From: CAZCGA01 sp964498075
Lineage (GTDB): Bacteria > Desulfobacterota > Binatia > HRBIN30
Assembly: GCA_964498075.1 (NCBI GenBank)
Contig: CAZCGA010000040.1
Coordinates: 1-45,784, forward strand
Direction of reading: 5' to 3'
DNA length: 45,784 nucleotides
Positions 32,429 to 40,783 of the stretch are shown here, one piece after another; the first letter of the stretch is position 1; each line of letters opens with the position of its first letter. Made by a program: the position numbers and the translations under genes. The notes below the pieces were generated by a model that was not told the DNA's origin, searched no databases, and saw only the letters and a list, made by a program, of their open reading frames with translations.

Positions 32429-34117
32429 TTAGACTTGAGTCGAGCCCAGCAGGTTGCCGCCGAGTCGCGGGTGACCGATCCGCTTGTCGCCCACCACGTT
32501 GATGAACGATGTCTTGCCGGACCTGCACGCCCGCTCGATGGCCGGCACCAACTGGCCGGGATCTTCCACGTGCTCCGTGTAACATCCCATGATCTTGAAC
32601 ATCTGGTCGTAGCGGATGTTGTCGATCATGTTGAACGGATCGGTGCGCCCTTTGAGCAGGGGCATCTGCTCGAAGCTCGGCCCCCACGAGCTGTTGTTCC
32701 ACAGCACCGTGACCACCGGGAGGTTGTAGCGCAGTGCGGTTTCGATGTCCCAGCCGCCGATGCCGAGCCCGCCGTCGCCGACCACCAAGACCACTTGTTT
32801 GCCCGGACGCGCGAGCTGCACGCCGATGGCCATGCCGACTCCGTGTCCGACCGGAGCGAGGGGACCGGCATCGACCACTTGTCCGGCGAAGCGGGCGGTG
32901 AACCACTGCGTCATCCAGCCGCTCAAGGTGAACGAATCGATCACCACGGTGGCGTCGCGATCGATGACGTCGCACAGGGCGCGCGCCAGGCGATCGGGGT
33001 GCACCGGCACCTGGTCGCGCGTTGCACGCTCGCGCTCGTCGATGGTGCGGTCGTAGTTGGCGCGCACCTCGCCGACCTCTTGCAGCCACGTGGAGCTCTT
33101 CTTCGGTGCGAAGTCGAGCTTGAGGCGCTTCGCCGTATCGATGAGTTGGCGGAGCACCAGCTTCGGGTCGCCGACGATGGCGACCTCGGCCGGCACGTGC
33201 CAGCCGATGCGGCCGGGGACCGGGTCGACCTGAATGTACGTCGCCTTGTCGTTCCAGGTGGGTGGCTCGCCGAAGTGCTCGCCGCTCCAGAACTTGAAAC
33301 CGATCGCCAGCACGACGTCGGCGCGGCCGGTGAACGGCTTTTTCCACGAGCCACGCACCGCCAAGGGATGGTCCTCAGGAATGGCGCCTTGTCCGGCACG
33401 CCGTGCATATATCGGGATGTTGGTCAGCTCCCCCAGCTCGCGCAGCTCGGCAGCCGCGCCGGACCAGAAGACACCGTCGCCGGCGGCGATCAACGGCCGC
33501 TCAGCCTGCAGCAACAGCTCCAGCGTGCGTTCGATCTTGCGCGGGTCTCCCTGGCAGCGCAGCTCATCGAGGGGATACACCTTGGCGCCCTTGCGTTGCC
33601 GCGCGGCGTCGTCCTGGTGGTAGAGAATGTTCGTCGGGATCTCGACCAGCGCCACGCCTTGCGGGTACGACAGGGCTTCGCGGAAGGCCTGGCGCAGGTC
33701 CACCTCGATGGTCGACCAATCGAGGACGCGTTTCACGAACTTCGAGAAGGTGCGACAGACCTCGGACCCGTAGGCTTCCTGAAACGAGCCCAGATAGTCC
33801 TCGGTGGTGGGATGCTGCCCGGCGATACAGACCACGGCACTGCCGGTGAGCCCGGCAACGCACAGACCGGTCACCGCGTTGGTGAGGCCGCAGCCCGCGG
33901 TGACGCTGCAGACGCCGGGCGTCGCGGTGGTACGCGCATAGGCGTCGGCGGCGTAGGCGCAGGCTTGCTCGTGGCGCATGTGGATCAGCTGGACGCCGTT
34001 GTTGCGCAGGTTGGCGAGGATCGGAAACGTGTGTCCGCCGTTGATGGCGAACAGGTACTTGACCCCCTGTTCCTTCAAAGTGCGCCCGACCAGCGCACCG
34101 CCGTCGATCAAGCCCAT
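32429..34117 (-). CDS. Thiamine-diphosphate-dependent enzyme (acetolactate synthase / 2-hydroxyacyl-CoA lyase-like)
   Basis: About 562 residues with the three-domain plan of ThDP enzymes. The N-terminal PYR domain contains the catalytic glutamate (Glu50 in MRHEQACAYAADAYAR). The middle domain has FKFWSGEHFG. The C-terminal PP domain has the GDG...NN motif, starting VVGDGGLGIGGWD around residue 450 and ending in LWNN. The family includes acetolactate synthase, oxalyl-CoA decarboxylase, 2-hydroxyacyl-CoA lyase and benzoylformate decarboxylase; motifs do not fix which. No regulatory subunit gene is adjacent, arguing against a biosynthetic acetolactate synthase. ATG 34117 has GGAGGTG at ideal distance; ATG 34183 also has GGAG and would add 22 residues. 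It is convergent with the plus-strand gene ending at 32398. Confidence 0.88.
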   Translation of the reverse strand: MGLIDGGALVGRTLKEQGVKYLFAINGGHTFPILANLRNNGVQLIHMRHEQACAYAADAYARTTATPGVCSVTAGCGLTNAVTGLCVAGLTGSAVVCIAGQHPTTEDYLGSFQEAYGSEVCRTFSKFVKRVLDWSTIEVDLRQAFREALSYPQGVALVEIPTNILYHQDDAARQRKGAKVYPLDELRCQGDPRKIERTLELLLQAERPLIAAGDGVFWSGAAAELRELGELTNIPIYARRAGQGAIPEDHPLAVRGSWKKPFTGRADVVLAIGFKFWSGEHFGEPPTWNDKATYIQVDPVPGRIGWHVPAEVAIVGDPKLVLRQLIDTAKRLKLDFAPKKSSTWLQEVGEVRANYDRTIDERERATRDQVPVHPDRLARALCDVIDRDATVVIDSFTLSGWMTQWFTARFAGQVVDAGPLAPVGHGVGMAIGVQLARPGKQVVLVVGDGGLGIGGWDIETALRYNLPVVTVLWNNSSWGPSFEQMPLLKGRTDPFNMIDNIRYDQMFKIMGCYTEHVEDPGQLVPAIERACRSGKTSFINVVGDKRIGHPRLGGNLLGSTQV

Positions 34118-34294
34118 GTGTGCACCTCCCTGTTGTTTGCGCTCACCGTAGAGCGATTGCTCCCAGTCCATCTCTGGAGGCATGTGTGGTCTCCGTGGAG
34201 TCGAACGCTTCTTATCCAGGCGACGGCGGAAAGGGAAGCCAGGCGCGCCGCCGCCGGGGGCGACCGCTCGGGCATCCGCAGGCCGCCACGGCGC

Positions 34295-34576
34295 TCAGTT
34301 GGCGACGGCCGCGCTCGAACCGGTGCTGAGCAGGGTAGCGAGCTGCAAGCGAATCGACGCGGGAGACCAGCTGAAATGCTGGCAGATCGAAATGAAGCTG
34401 AAGGCGTGATCGTCGCTTTCGTCGAGGAAATAGACGCGCGCCGTCCGCCGCCGGGCGGCGTCGCGGCTCTGCAGGTCCCAATACGCCGATTCCACCACTG
34501 CAAGGAGAAGGCGTTCCTCGGGTTTCAACACCGGCCGCCGGCGCCCCTCTGCCAGATCCAGTGACAGCAGCTTCAT
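34295..34576 (-). CDS. Small conserved-looking hypothetical protein
   Basis: A 93-residue soluble protein. It starts MKLLSLDLAEGRRRPVL and continues ERLLLAVVESAYWDL, a basic stretch, then FSFISICQHFSWSPASIRLQL. The helical pattern with FSF..IC..L...P..IR..L recalls a class of small proteins of unknown function in related bacteria, and the C-terminal part could be a helix-turn-helix. That recollection is not checked. GAG elements precede ATG 34576. It lies between the ThDP enzyme and gpmA on the same strand, but gaps of 178 and 211 bases argue against tight coupling. Longer in-frame starts reach 34657. Confidence 0.6.
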   Translation of the reverse strand: MKLLSLDLAEGRRRPVLKPEERLLLAVVESAYWDLQSRDAARRRTARVYFLDESDDHAFSFISICQHFSWSPASIRLQLATLLSTGSSAAVAN

Positions 34577-34787
34577 CACGCTCTCATCTCCATCCCGTCC
34601 TGCAATATCGCGCCCCCAAAATTCCGCAGGTCGAATCGGTTGGTGCGCCCACGGCACCTCCCCCGCGGCGACGCAGTGACACCGCTTATCACGCCGGTGT
34701 GCGGTCGTGCAACGAAATTCTGGTGACGCTCGGGATTGTGATTCCGGGAAGCCCGGGCATAGCAGACCCCAGCCCTGAGCGGCCGCG

Positions 34788-35411
34788 TCAGGACGCCGCG
34801 CCGTCGTCGAGAATGTGCTTGGACAGCGGCTGCATATCGGCGCCGAGCTCGTAGACGATCGGCACGCCGGTGGCGAGGTTGAGCTCGAGGACCTGCGGCT
34901 TCGTCAGCTTGTCGAGATGCATGACGATCGACCGCAAGCTGTTGCCGTGCGCCGACACCAGCACGTTCTTCCCGACGCGCAGATCCGGAACGATGTGCGC
35001 CTCGAAGTAGGGCAAGGTCCGCGCCGCGGTATCCTTCAGGCTCTCGCCGCCGGGCGGTGCGATGTCGTAGCTCCGGCGCCACAGGTGGACCTGCTGCTTG
35101 CCGAACTTCGCCGCGGTCTCTGCCTTGTTCAGTCCTTGAAGGTCGCCGTAGTGCCGCTCGTTCAGCGCCTGATCGCGCGTGATCGGGATCTGCTCCTGGC
35201 CGATGACCTTGAGCACGATGTCGAGCGTCTCGATGGCGCGCTGCAGCACGGACGTGTAGGCCTTGTCGAAGAGGATGTGGCGGATGCGCTCGCCGGCGCG
35301 GCGGGCTTCCTGGCGTCCACGCTCCGTGAGCGGCACGTCCACCCAGCCTGTGAAGCGGTTTTCGAGGTTCCACTGTGACTCGCCGTGGCGAACGAGAACC
35401 AGGATCGCCAT
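34788..35411 (-). CDS. gpmA: 2,3-bisphosphoglycerate-dependent phosphoglycerate mutase
   Basis: A 207-residue histidine phosphatase superfamily enzyme that interconverts 3- and 2-phosphoglycerate in glycolysis and gluconeogenesis. The catalytic RHGES (residues 8-12) carries the phosphohistidine. The segments FTGWVDVPLTERG, TSVLQRAIETL, NERHYGDLQGLNK, APPGGESL and SAHGNSLRS are diagnostic for dPGM. It lacks the C-terminal lid length of E. coli GpmA (about 250 residues) and so belongs to the shorter bacterial form. Start ATG 35411 has GGAGG five bases upstream; a start four codons earlier lacks this. It follows the small secreted protein gene by 54 bases and may share its transcript. Confidence 0.95.
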   Translation of the reverse strand: MAILVLVRHGESQWNLENRFTGWVDVPLTERGRQEARRAGERIRHILFDKAYTSVLQRAIETLDIVLKVIGQEQIPITRDQALNERHYGDLQGLNKAETAAKFGKQQVHLWRRSYDIAPPGGESLKDTAARTLPYFEAHIVPDLRVGKNVLVSAHGNSLRSIVMHLDKLTKPQVLELNLATGVPIVYELGADMQPLSKHILDDGAAS

Positions 35412-35465
35412 CTCAACCTCCAACCACGATTGCGCAGAAGCAACGCGAGCCTGACGCTCACGGCT

Positions 35466-35960
35466 TCAGTCGCGCGGGGCGACCGGCGACGGGGTCGGCC
35501 TGATGTGCCCGACGCGCGGCTTCGGCTTGCGGGTCTCCCGCTCCTGGGCACCGGGTTCCTGCACATCCTCCGTCGCGCTCTCCTCCGGCTCGTCCTCTTC
35601 CCAGTGTTCCATCCGTGCCTCTCGGGTCTCGGCGCTCTCCAGGCCCGGTCGCTTGGGACGGCGACCGTATATCAGCATGCAATGCTCAACCCACGAAATG
35701 TCGGTCCCCAGTCGCTTCGCCACCAGCGACATGTCCGCCGACCGGCCCTTTTGCACACGCACCTCGCGACTGATCGCTGCAATCACGGCATCGCAGGGCA
35801 CGCGCCGCTCCCCCGACGGGCCGCGCATCGACTCGCGTTTGTGCTCGTCCTTTGCGGCCGGGTGATAGCCCTGTCCGGCGACAGGGCTCCAAAGCGCGCT
35901 CGCCAGCCAGACGGTGAGCAGCATCGCGGTCGCAAGGTACAGCGACCCTCTTGCACGCAT
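35466..35960 (-). CDS. Small secreted hypothetical protein
   Basis: A 164-residue protein with an N-terminal signal peptide (RARGSLYLATAMLLTVWLAS, cleavage near VAGQG). The core, from about residue 55, reads CDAVIAAISREV, then VAKRLGTDISWVEHCMLIYGRR. This is helical with a helix-turn-helix-like LGTDISWVEHCM. The C-terminal third is Glu/Pro-rich and charged, likely disordered. Similar short secreted proteins with a WVE.CM..YGRR motif seem familiar from uncultured proteobacteria, but the function is unknown. ATG 35960 was chosen because the signal peptide begins there; a start at 35996 would add a second hydrophobic stretch. It lies between MFS and gpmA genes, 48 and 54 bases away. Confidence 0.6.
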   Translation of the reverse strand: MRARGSLYLATAMLLTVWLASALWSPVAGQGYHPAAKDEHKRESMRGPSGERRVPCDAVIAAISREVRVQKGRSADMSLVAKRLGTDISWVEHCMLIYGRRPKRPGLESAETREARMEHWEEDEPEESATEDVQEPGAQERETRKPKPRVGHIRPTPSPVAPRD

Positions 35961-36008
35961 GGCCAATATCCATAGCAGCCACGTTGCAAAAGCCAAACCC
36001 GCCGTCGG

Positions 36009-37370
36009 TCACGCGACGGTCGAACGGGCCGCCGTGCTGGACTCCGCCCCGACGAGCGGCGCGGCGTACGGTTCGTTCACTTTGATCAGCATCACGGTCC
36101 CGATCATCAGGTAGACCACCACCGTCATGAAGACCACGGGGTAGCCCCAGTTCGGTCCCATGCGATTGAACGTATCGAGCAGCACGCCACCGATGCCCGG
36201 CGCGAGCACCTGGGGGAACGTACCGGCGATGCCCCAGATCCCCATGTACTTCGCGGCCTGATCACCTTTCGGCAACAGGCTCAAGGCAAGGGCCCAGTCG
36301 CTGGTGAAGTACGCCCCCCAGCAGAGGCCGAACACCGTGCCGACTAAGAGTGCGTCGCTGAAGCGCGTGATCACGATGAAGGCGATCGACACCAGCGCGA
36401 GCCCGGCGCTCGAGGCGTAGACCCACAGCTTGCGGCGTTGATGCCGGTCGATCAAGTAGCCAACGATCAGCGAGCTGGGGAGGGTGGTCACGGCCGAAAC
36501 GGCAAACAGATATCCGAGCTTCGCATTCGCCTCAGCGATGTCGGGGATGTGGAGATAGTCGCGCACGTAGTACAGTAGAAAGGTCACGATCGTATTGATT
36601 GCCAGCATGTTGCACGCCCGTGCGCCCAGCAGCCAGGCGAAGCTCGCCTCGGCCCGCACATCGAAGGTGAAGGCGCGCCGCAACAAGTGCTCCCCCGAGC
36701 GGTCCGGCGGCGCCTGCGGCACGTTCTCCGTGACCTTGGCGAGCGTGAAGACCAGCCCGCCCACGGTCACCAAGACGATCAAGAGCATGAGCGGCAGCAT
36801 CGGGTCGTGACGCAGCTTGTCCGGCAGGAAGAACAGCGCCATCGCGCACACACTGGCGGCGGCCGGCATGGAGATCATCAACCCGCCGAGGATGGCGCCC
36901 AGGAGGCGGCCCAAGACCTCCGCGAAGCCAGCGAAGCCCGTCGCTTTGCCCTTCTGCAGATCCGGGACCTGATCCGGAATGAGCGCCGTGTAGGGACTGC
37001 CGGCAAGGTTGGCGAAGAACTGAATGGCGACGAACGCCAGGATGAATCCCGCGAAGGTCCTCGATCCGATCAATGCCAGGAGGGCAATCACATTGAGCAC
37101 GACCCCGACCGTGAGGAAGGGCCGGCGGCGTCCCCAGCGGGTGCGCGACTCGTCGCTGAGCACGCCGGCGATCGGTCCGGTCAGCATGGACACCAGGGCG
37201 CCGATCACGGTGACGATCCCGAGCCGGGTGCCCTTGTTGCTTTCGGAAGCGAACTCCAGCACCCGCGTCGGGACGACGTTGTTCCCGAGCACCGTCCAAT
37301 GGAAGGACAGGGCTCCCCACATCACCGTGAGAACGATCAAGTAGCGCGTCGAGCGCAGCTCCACAGACAC
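36009..37370 (-). CDS. MFS transporter
   Basis: A 453-residue membrane protein with about twelve hydrophobic helices. The loop between helices 2 and 3 (GVLSDESRTRWGRRRPFL) matches the major facilitator signature D-x-x-x-x-R-x-G-R-R. The central loop (ENVPQAPPDRSGEHLL) separates the two six-helix halves. Similarity in style is to sugar/GPH-type and sucrose-type carriers; the substrate is not evident. Start ATG 37370 lies three bases after the methyltransferase stop, so the two are coupled, which suggests export or import of a compound modified by that enzyme, as inference. The gene ends in an Ala/Ser/Thr tail. Confidence 0.88.
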   Translation of the reverse strand: MSVELRSTRYLIVLTVMWGALSFHWTVLGNNVVPTRVLEFASESNKGTRLGIVTVIGALVSMLTGPIAGVLSDESRTRWGRRRPFLTVGVVLNVIALLALIGSRTFAGFILAFVAIQFFANLAGSPYTALIPDQVPDLQKGKATGFAGFAEVLGRLLGAILGGLMISMPAAASVCAMALFFLPDKLRHDPMLPLMLLIVLVTVGGLVFTLAKVTENVPQAPPDRSGEHLLRRAFTFDVRAEASFAWLLGARACNMLAINTIVTFLLYYVRDYLHIPDIAEANAKLGYLFAVSAVTTLPSSLIVGYLIDRHQRRKLWVYASSAGLALVSIAFIVITRFSDALLVGTVFGLCWGAYFTSDWALALSLLPKGDQAAKYMGIWGIAGTFPQVLAPGIGGVLLDTFNRMGPNWGYPVVFMTVVVYLMIGTVMLIKVNEPYAAPLVGAESSTAARSTVA

Positions 37371-37373
37371 TCC

Positions 37374-38036
37374 TCAAGCCAGGCGGCGAGCCGAGATCAG
37401 CACGCGGAGGTCGCCGTCCTGCCGCCGCTCCAACCGTTGCCACAGCGCCGCCGCCCCTGGCTTCTGGCGCAACGCCACGCGCAAGCGGCCACGGGCAAGA
37501 CGGAGGGCACTCGGCAACTCCGGAAAACCTCCGTGACTGGTTTCCAGCTCCACGAAGCCGGTGCGCCGCAGGATCGCGAGGAGAGCATCCACACCGTCGC
37601 GTGAGGGCAGCGCGCACTGCAGGGTGAAGTGACCGCCCGGACGCAACACCCGTAGCGCTTCTTCGTACGCGGCGGCCTCCGTACTTCCATCCACCAGATC
37701 GATCATCCACACGTGCGTAAACACGCCAGCGCGCAGCGGCAGGGCTCCGGGGCAGCCGGCTTGGAATGCGACCTGGTCGTCGCGGCGCGCCCGGCGGTTG
37801 AGCAATGCCGCCGCCGCGACCATCGCCGGACGGGGATCGAGTCCGAGCACCCGGCACCCAAAGCGCGCCGCCAGCCAACGCGTCCTGCCGCCGAGACCGC
37901 TGCCGATATCGAGGGCGAACTCGTACTTGCGGAAGATGCCGCGCGCGCACAACGCATCCAAGACCTGCGGGTCGTACGTCGCGTCGCTGTCGAGGTAGAA
38001 GTACGGGGCGGTGCGCGGTGCGGGCACCGTGCGCAT
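37374..38036 (-). CDS. Class I SAM-dependent methyltransferase
   Basis: About 220 residues. Motif I is ALDIGSGLGGRTRWLA, followed by an acidic residue ending strand 2 (RVLGLDP), which bind S-adenosylmethionine. WMIDLVDG and RVLRPGGHFTLQC give motifs II and III. The acceptor is unknown. The N-terminal TAPYFYLDSDATYDPQVLDAL resembles small-molecule methyltransferases. The start is uncertain. ATG 38036 leaves a normal gap to the divergent gene. The frame remains protein-like upstream (TEIELAATIIDVTRDLM), and a GTG at 38168 would include that but overlap the divergent gene's start by 18 bases. It is coupled to the downstream MFS gene. Confidence 0.8.
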   Translation of the reverse strand: MRTVPAPRTAPYFYLDSDATYDPQVLDALCARGIFRKYEFALDIGSGLGGRTRWLAARFGCRVLGLDPRPAMVAAAALLNRRARRDDQVAFQAGCPGALPLRAGVFTHVWMIDLVDGSTEAAAYEEALRVLRPGGHFTLQCALPSRDGVDALLAILRRTGFVELETSHGGFPELPSALRLARGRLRVALRQKPGAAALWQRLERRQDGDLRVLISARRLA

Positions 38037-38150
38037 GAGATCGCGGGTGACGTCGATGATCGTTGCGGCCAGCTCGATCTCGGTGCGCGGCTCCGGCGCG
38101 GTCGGGTCGTAGCTTTTGACTGATAGGGCGGCAGACTCTAACGTCGGGGC

Positions 38151-38696
38151 GTGACGATCGTCAGCCACTTCTTCTGGAATTGGTATGTGTTTCGTAATCG
38201 CCCCTGGGTCTGGAAGTTCGCCTGTGCTGGGATCGCTCCGGACGTGCCGTATTTTGTCCTGCTGGCCTACTACTCCGTGCGATTGGGTGTCAACGGCTTC
38301 GCCGACTTGACCGCCTGGGATCTGGCCTGGCGGTCGCCGCTGCTGACCACGCTGCACTCCTTCGTTCCGTGGGCCGCGGTCGTCATCATCAGCCGGCTCG
38401 CCGGACCGCGCCACTGGCGGCGCTGGTGGCCGGTGTGGGCGGGATGGCTCTCGCACATCGTCGTGGACATGTTCACGCACCGCAGCGACGGGTACCCGAT
38501 CTTCTACCCGTTGTCCCCGTACCGGTTTCCGACTCCCATTTCGTACTGGGAGCCGGCGTACCACGGGCGGGAGTTCATGATGATCGACAGCAGCCTGATG
38601 CTGGCGTGTGCATTGACCTATCTGGTGACGCGGGCGTGGCGTGCCGCACGCAACGCTCGGGCCTTCAACCGCGGCGGCACAGCCAGCGGCGATTGA
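38151..38696 (+). CDS. YdjM-like (LexA-binding putative hydrolase family) inner membrane protein
   Basis: A 181-residue membrane protein with hydrophobic segments near residues 36-45, 75-87, 105-115 and 150-165. The motifs PDVPYF (31-36), WLSHIVVDMFTHRSD and FYPLSPYRFPTPISYWE are those of the YdjM/DUF457 group: putative membrane-bound metal-dependent hydrolases whose His and Asp residues cluster near the membrane. The reaction is not known. The start is GTG 38151, weakly supported by a GGGG run, and divergent from the methyltransferase. The MaoC-like hydratase gene follows 61 bases downstream on the same strand and may be co-transcribed. Confidence 0.8.
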   Translation: MTIVSHFFWNWYVFRNRPWVWKFACAGIAPDVPYFVLLAYYSVRLGVNGFADLTAWDLAWRSPLLTTLHSFVPWAAVVIISRLAGPRHWRRWWPVWAGWLSHIVVDMFTHRSDGYPIFYPLSPYRFPTPISYWEPAYHGREFMMIDSSLMLACALTYLVTRAWRAARNARAFNRGGTASGD

Positions 38697-38757
38697 CACC
38701 CTAGCCGCCCCTTGTCATCATCGGCGGCTTTCAGCAGCCCAACTCGGAGAGCAATGC

Positions 38758-39819
38758 ATGGCGGTGATCAAGAAGCAAAAGGGCAACTTCCTCGAAGACT
38801 TTCGAGTCGGTCAGGTCTTCCGGCACAAGACCGGTAAGACCGTCACCGAAGGCCTGTTCAACTCCTTCACCGAGTTCGCCTTCACCACCAACCCGCTCGG
38901 CAAGAACCGGCGCTACGCGGAGCGTTACGGTTTCCGCGGGCTGGTGACGCCGCCGGGGTTGGTCATGAACATCGTCTTCAGCCAGAGCGTCGAGGACATC
39001 TCCGAAAACGCCCGGGCCAATCTCGAGTACGTCAACATGCGCTTCGGCGCGCCGGTGTATATTGGCGATACGCTCGAAGTGTCGTCGGCCGTCCTCGGGA
39101 TCAAGCCGTCGACGCGCGAGCCCGACCGTGGCGTCGTGCACGTGCAGACCACGGGGCGCAACCAGGCCGACGCAGTGGTCCTCACCTACGAGCGGCGGGT
39201 GCAGGTGTGGAAGCGCGACGTGAGCGCGACGGTGCCGGAGGCCTCCGTCGACTCGATTCCGCAGGTCGCCTGCACGCTGCAGTTGCCGGCGTATGACCGC
39301 GCGCGTCGCTACGGTGAGCTGGCCCACCTCACCAGCGCGGACACCTACTTCGAGGATTTCACACCCGGGGACATCATCGAGCATTGGCGCGGGCGTGTCA
39401 TCACGGCCGAGCACGTCGCATTGACGGCCATGCTCGACAACACCTCGCAGGTGCACTCCAACCAGTTCATGATCGATCAAAACCCCGAGAAATACGTCGG
39501 CGGCCAGCTGATCGTGTACGGCGGCATCCCGTTCAATCTCTGCCTGGGCCTCTCGTGCCCCGACGTTGCAGACAATGCGATTGCCGACATCATCTACTCG
39601 TCCGGCCGTCACACGGCGCCGTCGTTTGCAGGCGACACCATCTTTGCCTCTACCGAGATCCGTGGAAAGCGTGATTGGCCGGAACGTCCGGACTTGGGTG
39701 TCCTGTCCGTGATCCTCCGCGGCCACAAGTTTGTGCGCAAGAATGGGCCGCCTGAAAAAATCGAGATCTTCTACTTGGAGCGTGAGATCGCGGTGAAGCG
39801 GCGGAGCTATTACGTTTGA
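38758..39819 (+). CDS. Double-hotdog MaoC family hydratase (mesaconyl-CoA hydratase-like)
   Basis: A 353-residue protein made of two hotdog domains. The N-terminal one has FLEDFRVGQVFRHKTGKTVT, then RFGAPVYIGDTLEV. The C-terminal one has YFEDFTPGDIIEHWRGRVIT, YGGIPFNLCLGLS and APSFAGDTIFASTEI. This order and length match mesaconyl-CoA hydratase (beta-methylmalyl-CoA dehydratase) and related (R)-hydratases, which add water across a 2-enoyl-CoA. Whether the substrate is mesaconyl-CoA cannot be told, since no ccr, mcl or ecm gene is in the window. GGAGA lies seven bases before ATG 38758; longer in-frame starts would overlap the membrane protein gene. Confidence 0.87.
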   Translation: MAVIKKQKGNFLEDFRVGQVFRHKTGKTVTEGLFNSFTEFAFTTNPLGKNRRYAERYGFRGLVTPPGLVMNIVFSQSVEDISENARANLEYVNMRFGAPVYIGDTLEVSSAVLGIKPSTREPDRGVVHVQTTGRNQADAVVLTYERRVQVWKRDVSATVPEASVDSIPQVACTLQLPAYDRARRYGELAHLTSADTYFEDFTPGDIIEHWRGRVITAEHVALTAMLDNTSQVHSNQFMIDQNPEKYVGGQLIVYGGIPFNLCLGLSCPDVADNAIADIIYSSGRHTAPSFAGDTIFASTEIRGKRDWPERPDLGVLSVILRGHKFVRKNGPPEKIEIFYLEREIAVKRRSYYV

Positions 39820-39838
39820 ACGAGGACCATGTGTCTGT

Positions 39839-39865
39839 CTGCGGGGCGGCGCTGCCGCCCCGCAG
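39839..39865. terminator. Perfect palindrome between convergent genes
   Basis: A 12-bp perfect stem (CTGCGGGGCGGC / GCCGCCCCGCAG) with a 3-base loop lies 20 bases after the MaoC-like stop and 24 bases before the stop of the convergent ribbon-helix-helix gene. It could end or stabilise both transcripts. No T-run follows on either strand, so intrinsic termination is uncertain. Confidence 0.45.
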
Positions 39866-39888
39866 ATGCCGGTGTAGTTGAAGCCACC

Positions 39889-40146
39889 TCAGGCCGCGCT
39901 GGCGCTCCGTGCCCTCTTGCCCGTACCGCTACTCTTCGCAGGACGCCAATCTTTCAGCGCCGAGTTCGCAACCGCTAGTCCTTCGTTGAGCAGCGCGATG
40001 ACGACCTCCGTCTTCGAGGCGCCAAGCTCGGTCGCGACTTTCTGGATTGCGTCGCTGACGTAGGCTGGGATCTTCACGTTCATCAGCCTGCTGCTACTGT
40101 ACTCTCGGTTCTTCAGGTCATTCAGCCTGAGTTGTGATCGCATCAT
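39889..40146 (-). CDS. Ribbon-helix-helix-like small DNA-binding protein (possible antitoxin)
   Basis: An 85-residue protein. Its core, MNVKIPAYVSDAIQKVATEL followed by GASKTEVVIALLNEGL, matches a ribbon-helix-helix unit: a short beta strand, helix A, a turn with SKTEV, and helix B. The C-terminal tail is basic and Ser/Ala-rich (KRARSASAA). Such proteins act as antitoxins or plasmid-type repressors; no partner toxin lies beside it, so it may be a solitary regulator. AAGGAG six bases before ATG 40146 is one of the best ribosome-binding sites in the window, which supports expression. An inner Met at position 22 starts the core but has no such site. Confidence 0.75.
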   Translation of the reverse strand: MMRSQLRLNDLKNREYSSSRLMNVKIPAYVSDAIQKVATELGASKTEVVIALLNEGLAVANSALKDWRPAKSSGTGKRARSASAA

Positions 40147-40149
40147 GTC

Positions 40150-40385
40150 TCTCTCCTTTCGCGGGGTATCGCGTTCGCGGCCCGATCGCCGCGCAATCTA
40201 CCTCATCGCTCGGCGTATGTGAAGCTTTCGCTGCATGAACCATGAATACTCCTGAAACCTGAACGCGGGTCGAACAAGGCTCGCAGGTCAGCCGCATGAT
40301 GGGCGCCCGCGACGACGGGCCGGCGGCAGGAACGAAGTCGTGAAGGCGGCTCGTGCAGCCTCCCCTTGGGGGCGGAGGGCGGGCT
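40150..40385. other. Gene-free stretch
   Basis: The leader of the ribbon-helix-helix gene and the region after the 29-codon gene. I see no convincing gene, tRNA or repeat. A GC-rich imperfect hairpin (about 40359-40380) could end the small transcript. Confidence 0.4.
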
Positions 40386-40475
40386 TCAGCTGCTCAGCGC
40401 GAAGGCATAGATCGTCAAAGCAAGGGCAAAGATGAGTCCAAAGGCATACACGTAAGCGATGTTACGTTGCTCCAT
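40386..40475 (-). CDS. 29-residue single-span membrane peptide
   Basis: A short frame from ATG 40475 encodes MEQRNIAYVYAFGLIFALAL followed by TIYAFALSS and TGA. After a charged start of four residues the rest is one continuous hydrophobic helix, the form of known bacterial small membrane proteins such as subunits or regulators of larger complexes. AAGGAAAGG lies about eight bases upstream. The frame is long relative to random open stretches of such composition in GC-rich DNA, but its small size keeps this tentative. It follows the ArsA pair by about 300 bases on the same strand. Confidence 0.5.
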   Translation of the reverse strand: MEQRNIAYVYAFGLIFALALTIYAFALSS

Positions 40476-40783
40476 TCGGCCGACCTTTCCTTCACCACTT
40501 CCTGAAGCGAGACGGGAATGGGCGCTCTCAACGGAGGATCGCGCGGAGGCGGTTGGTTGCGCGGCCGGAAGTTTCCTTCCCGCCCATCCCGTTTGGTGGA
40601 CAGCGGGGGCAAGATGCGTCCACCAAGAATTCCCGCGAGCCTGTTCAGAGCAATGGCGATACCAACCGCGCGCGTGCCCCGCCGGGTCGGCACAACCCGC
40701 CGTCGGCCCGGCAAGTGTCGCGACCGCGGAACAGTGGTCAACGACGCGCGACGCCAGCCTGTACGTTCTGCGTGACCGGCCGG
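40476..40783. other. Gene-free stretch downstream of the ArsA operon
   Basis: About 300 GC-rich bases after the second ArsA gene. Frames here are Arg/Pro/Ser-rich and show no known motif, ribosome-binding site or membrane segment. It may hold the promoter of the 29-residue membrane peptide, but no clear -35/-10 pair is visible. Confidence 0.4.

Noticed and set aside
32435..34564. Plus-strand frame of 709 codons opposite the ThDP enzyme
   Set aside because: Antisense shadow; the minus strand has a ThDP motif, catalytic Glu and a strong ribosome-binding site.
38037..38699. Extension of the methyltransferase frame to a 441-residue protein
   Set aside because: It would run antisense through the whole YdjM-like membrane protein gene, whose motifs are clear; the extra residues show no domain.
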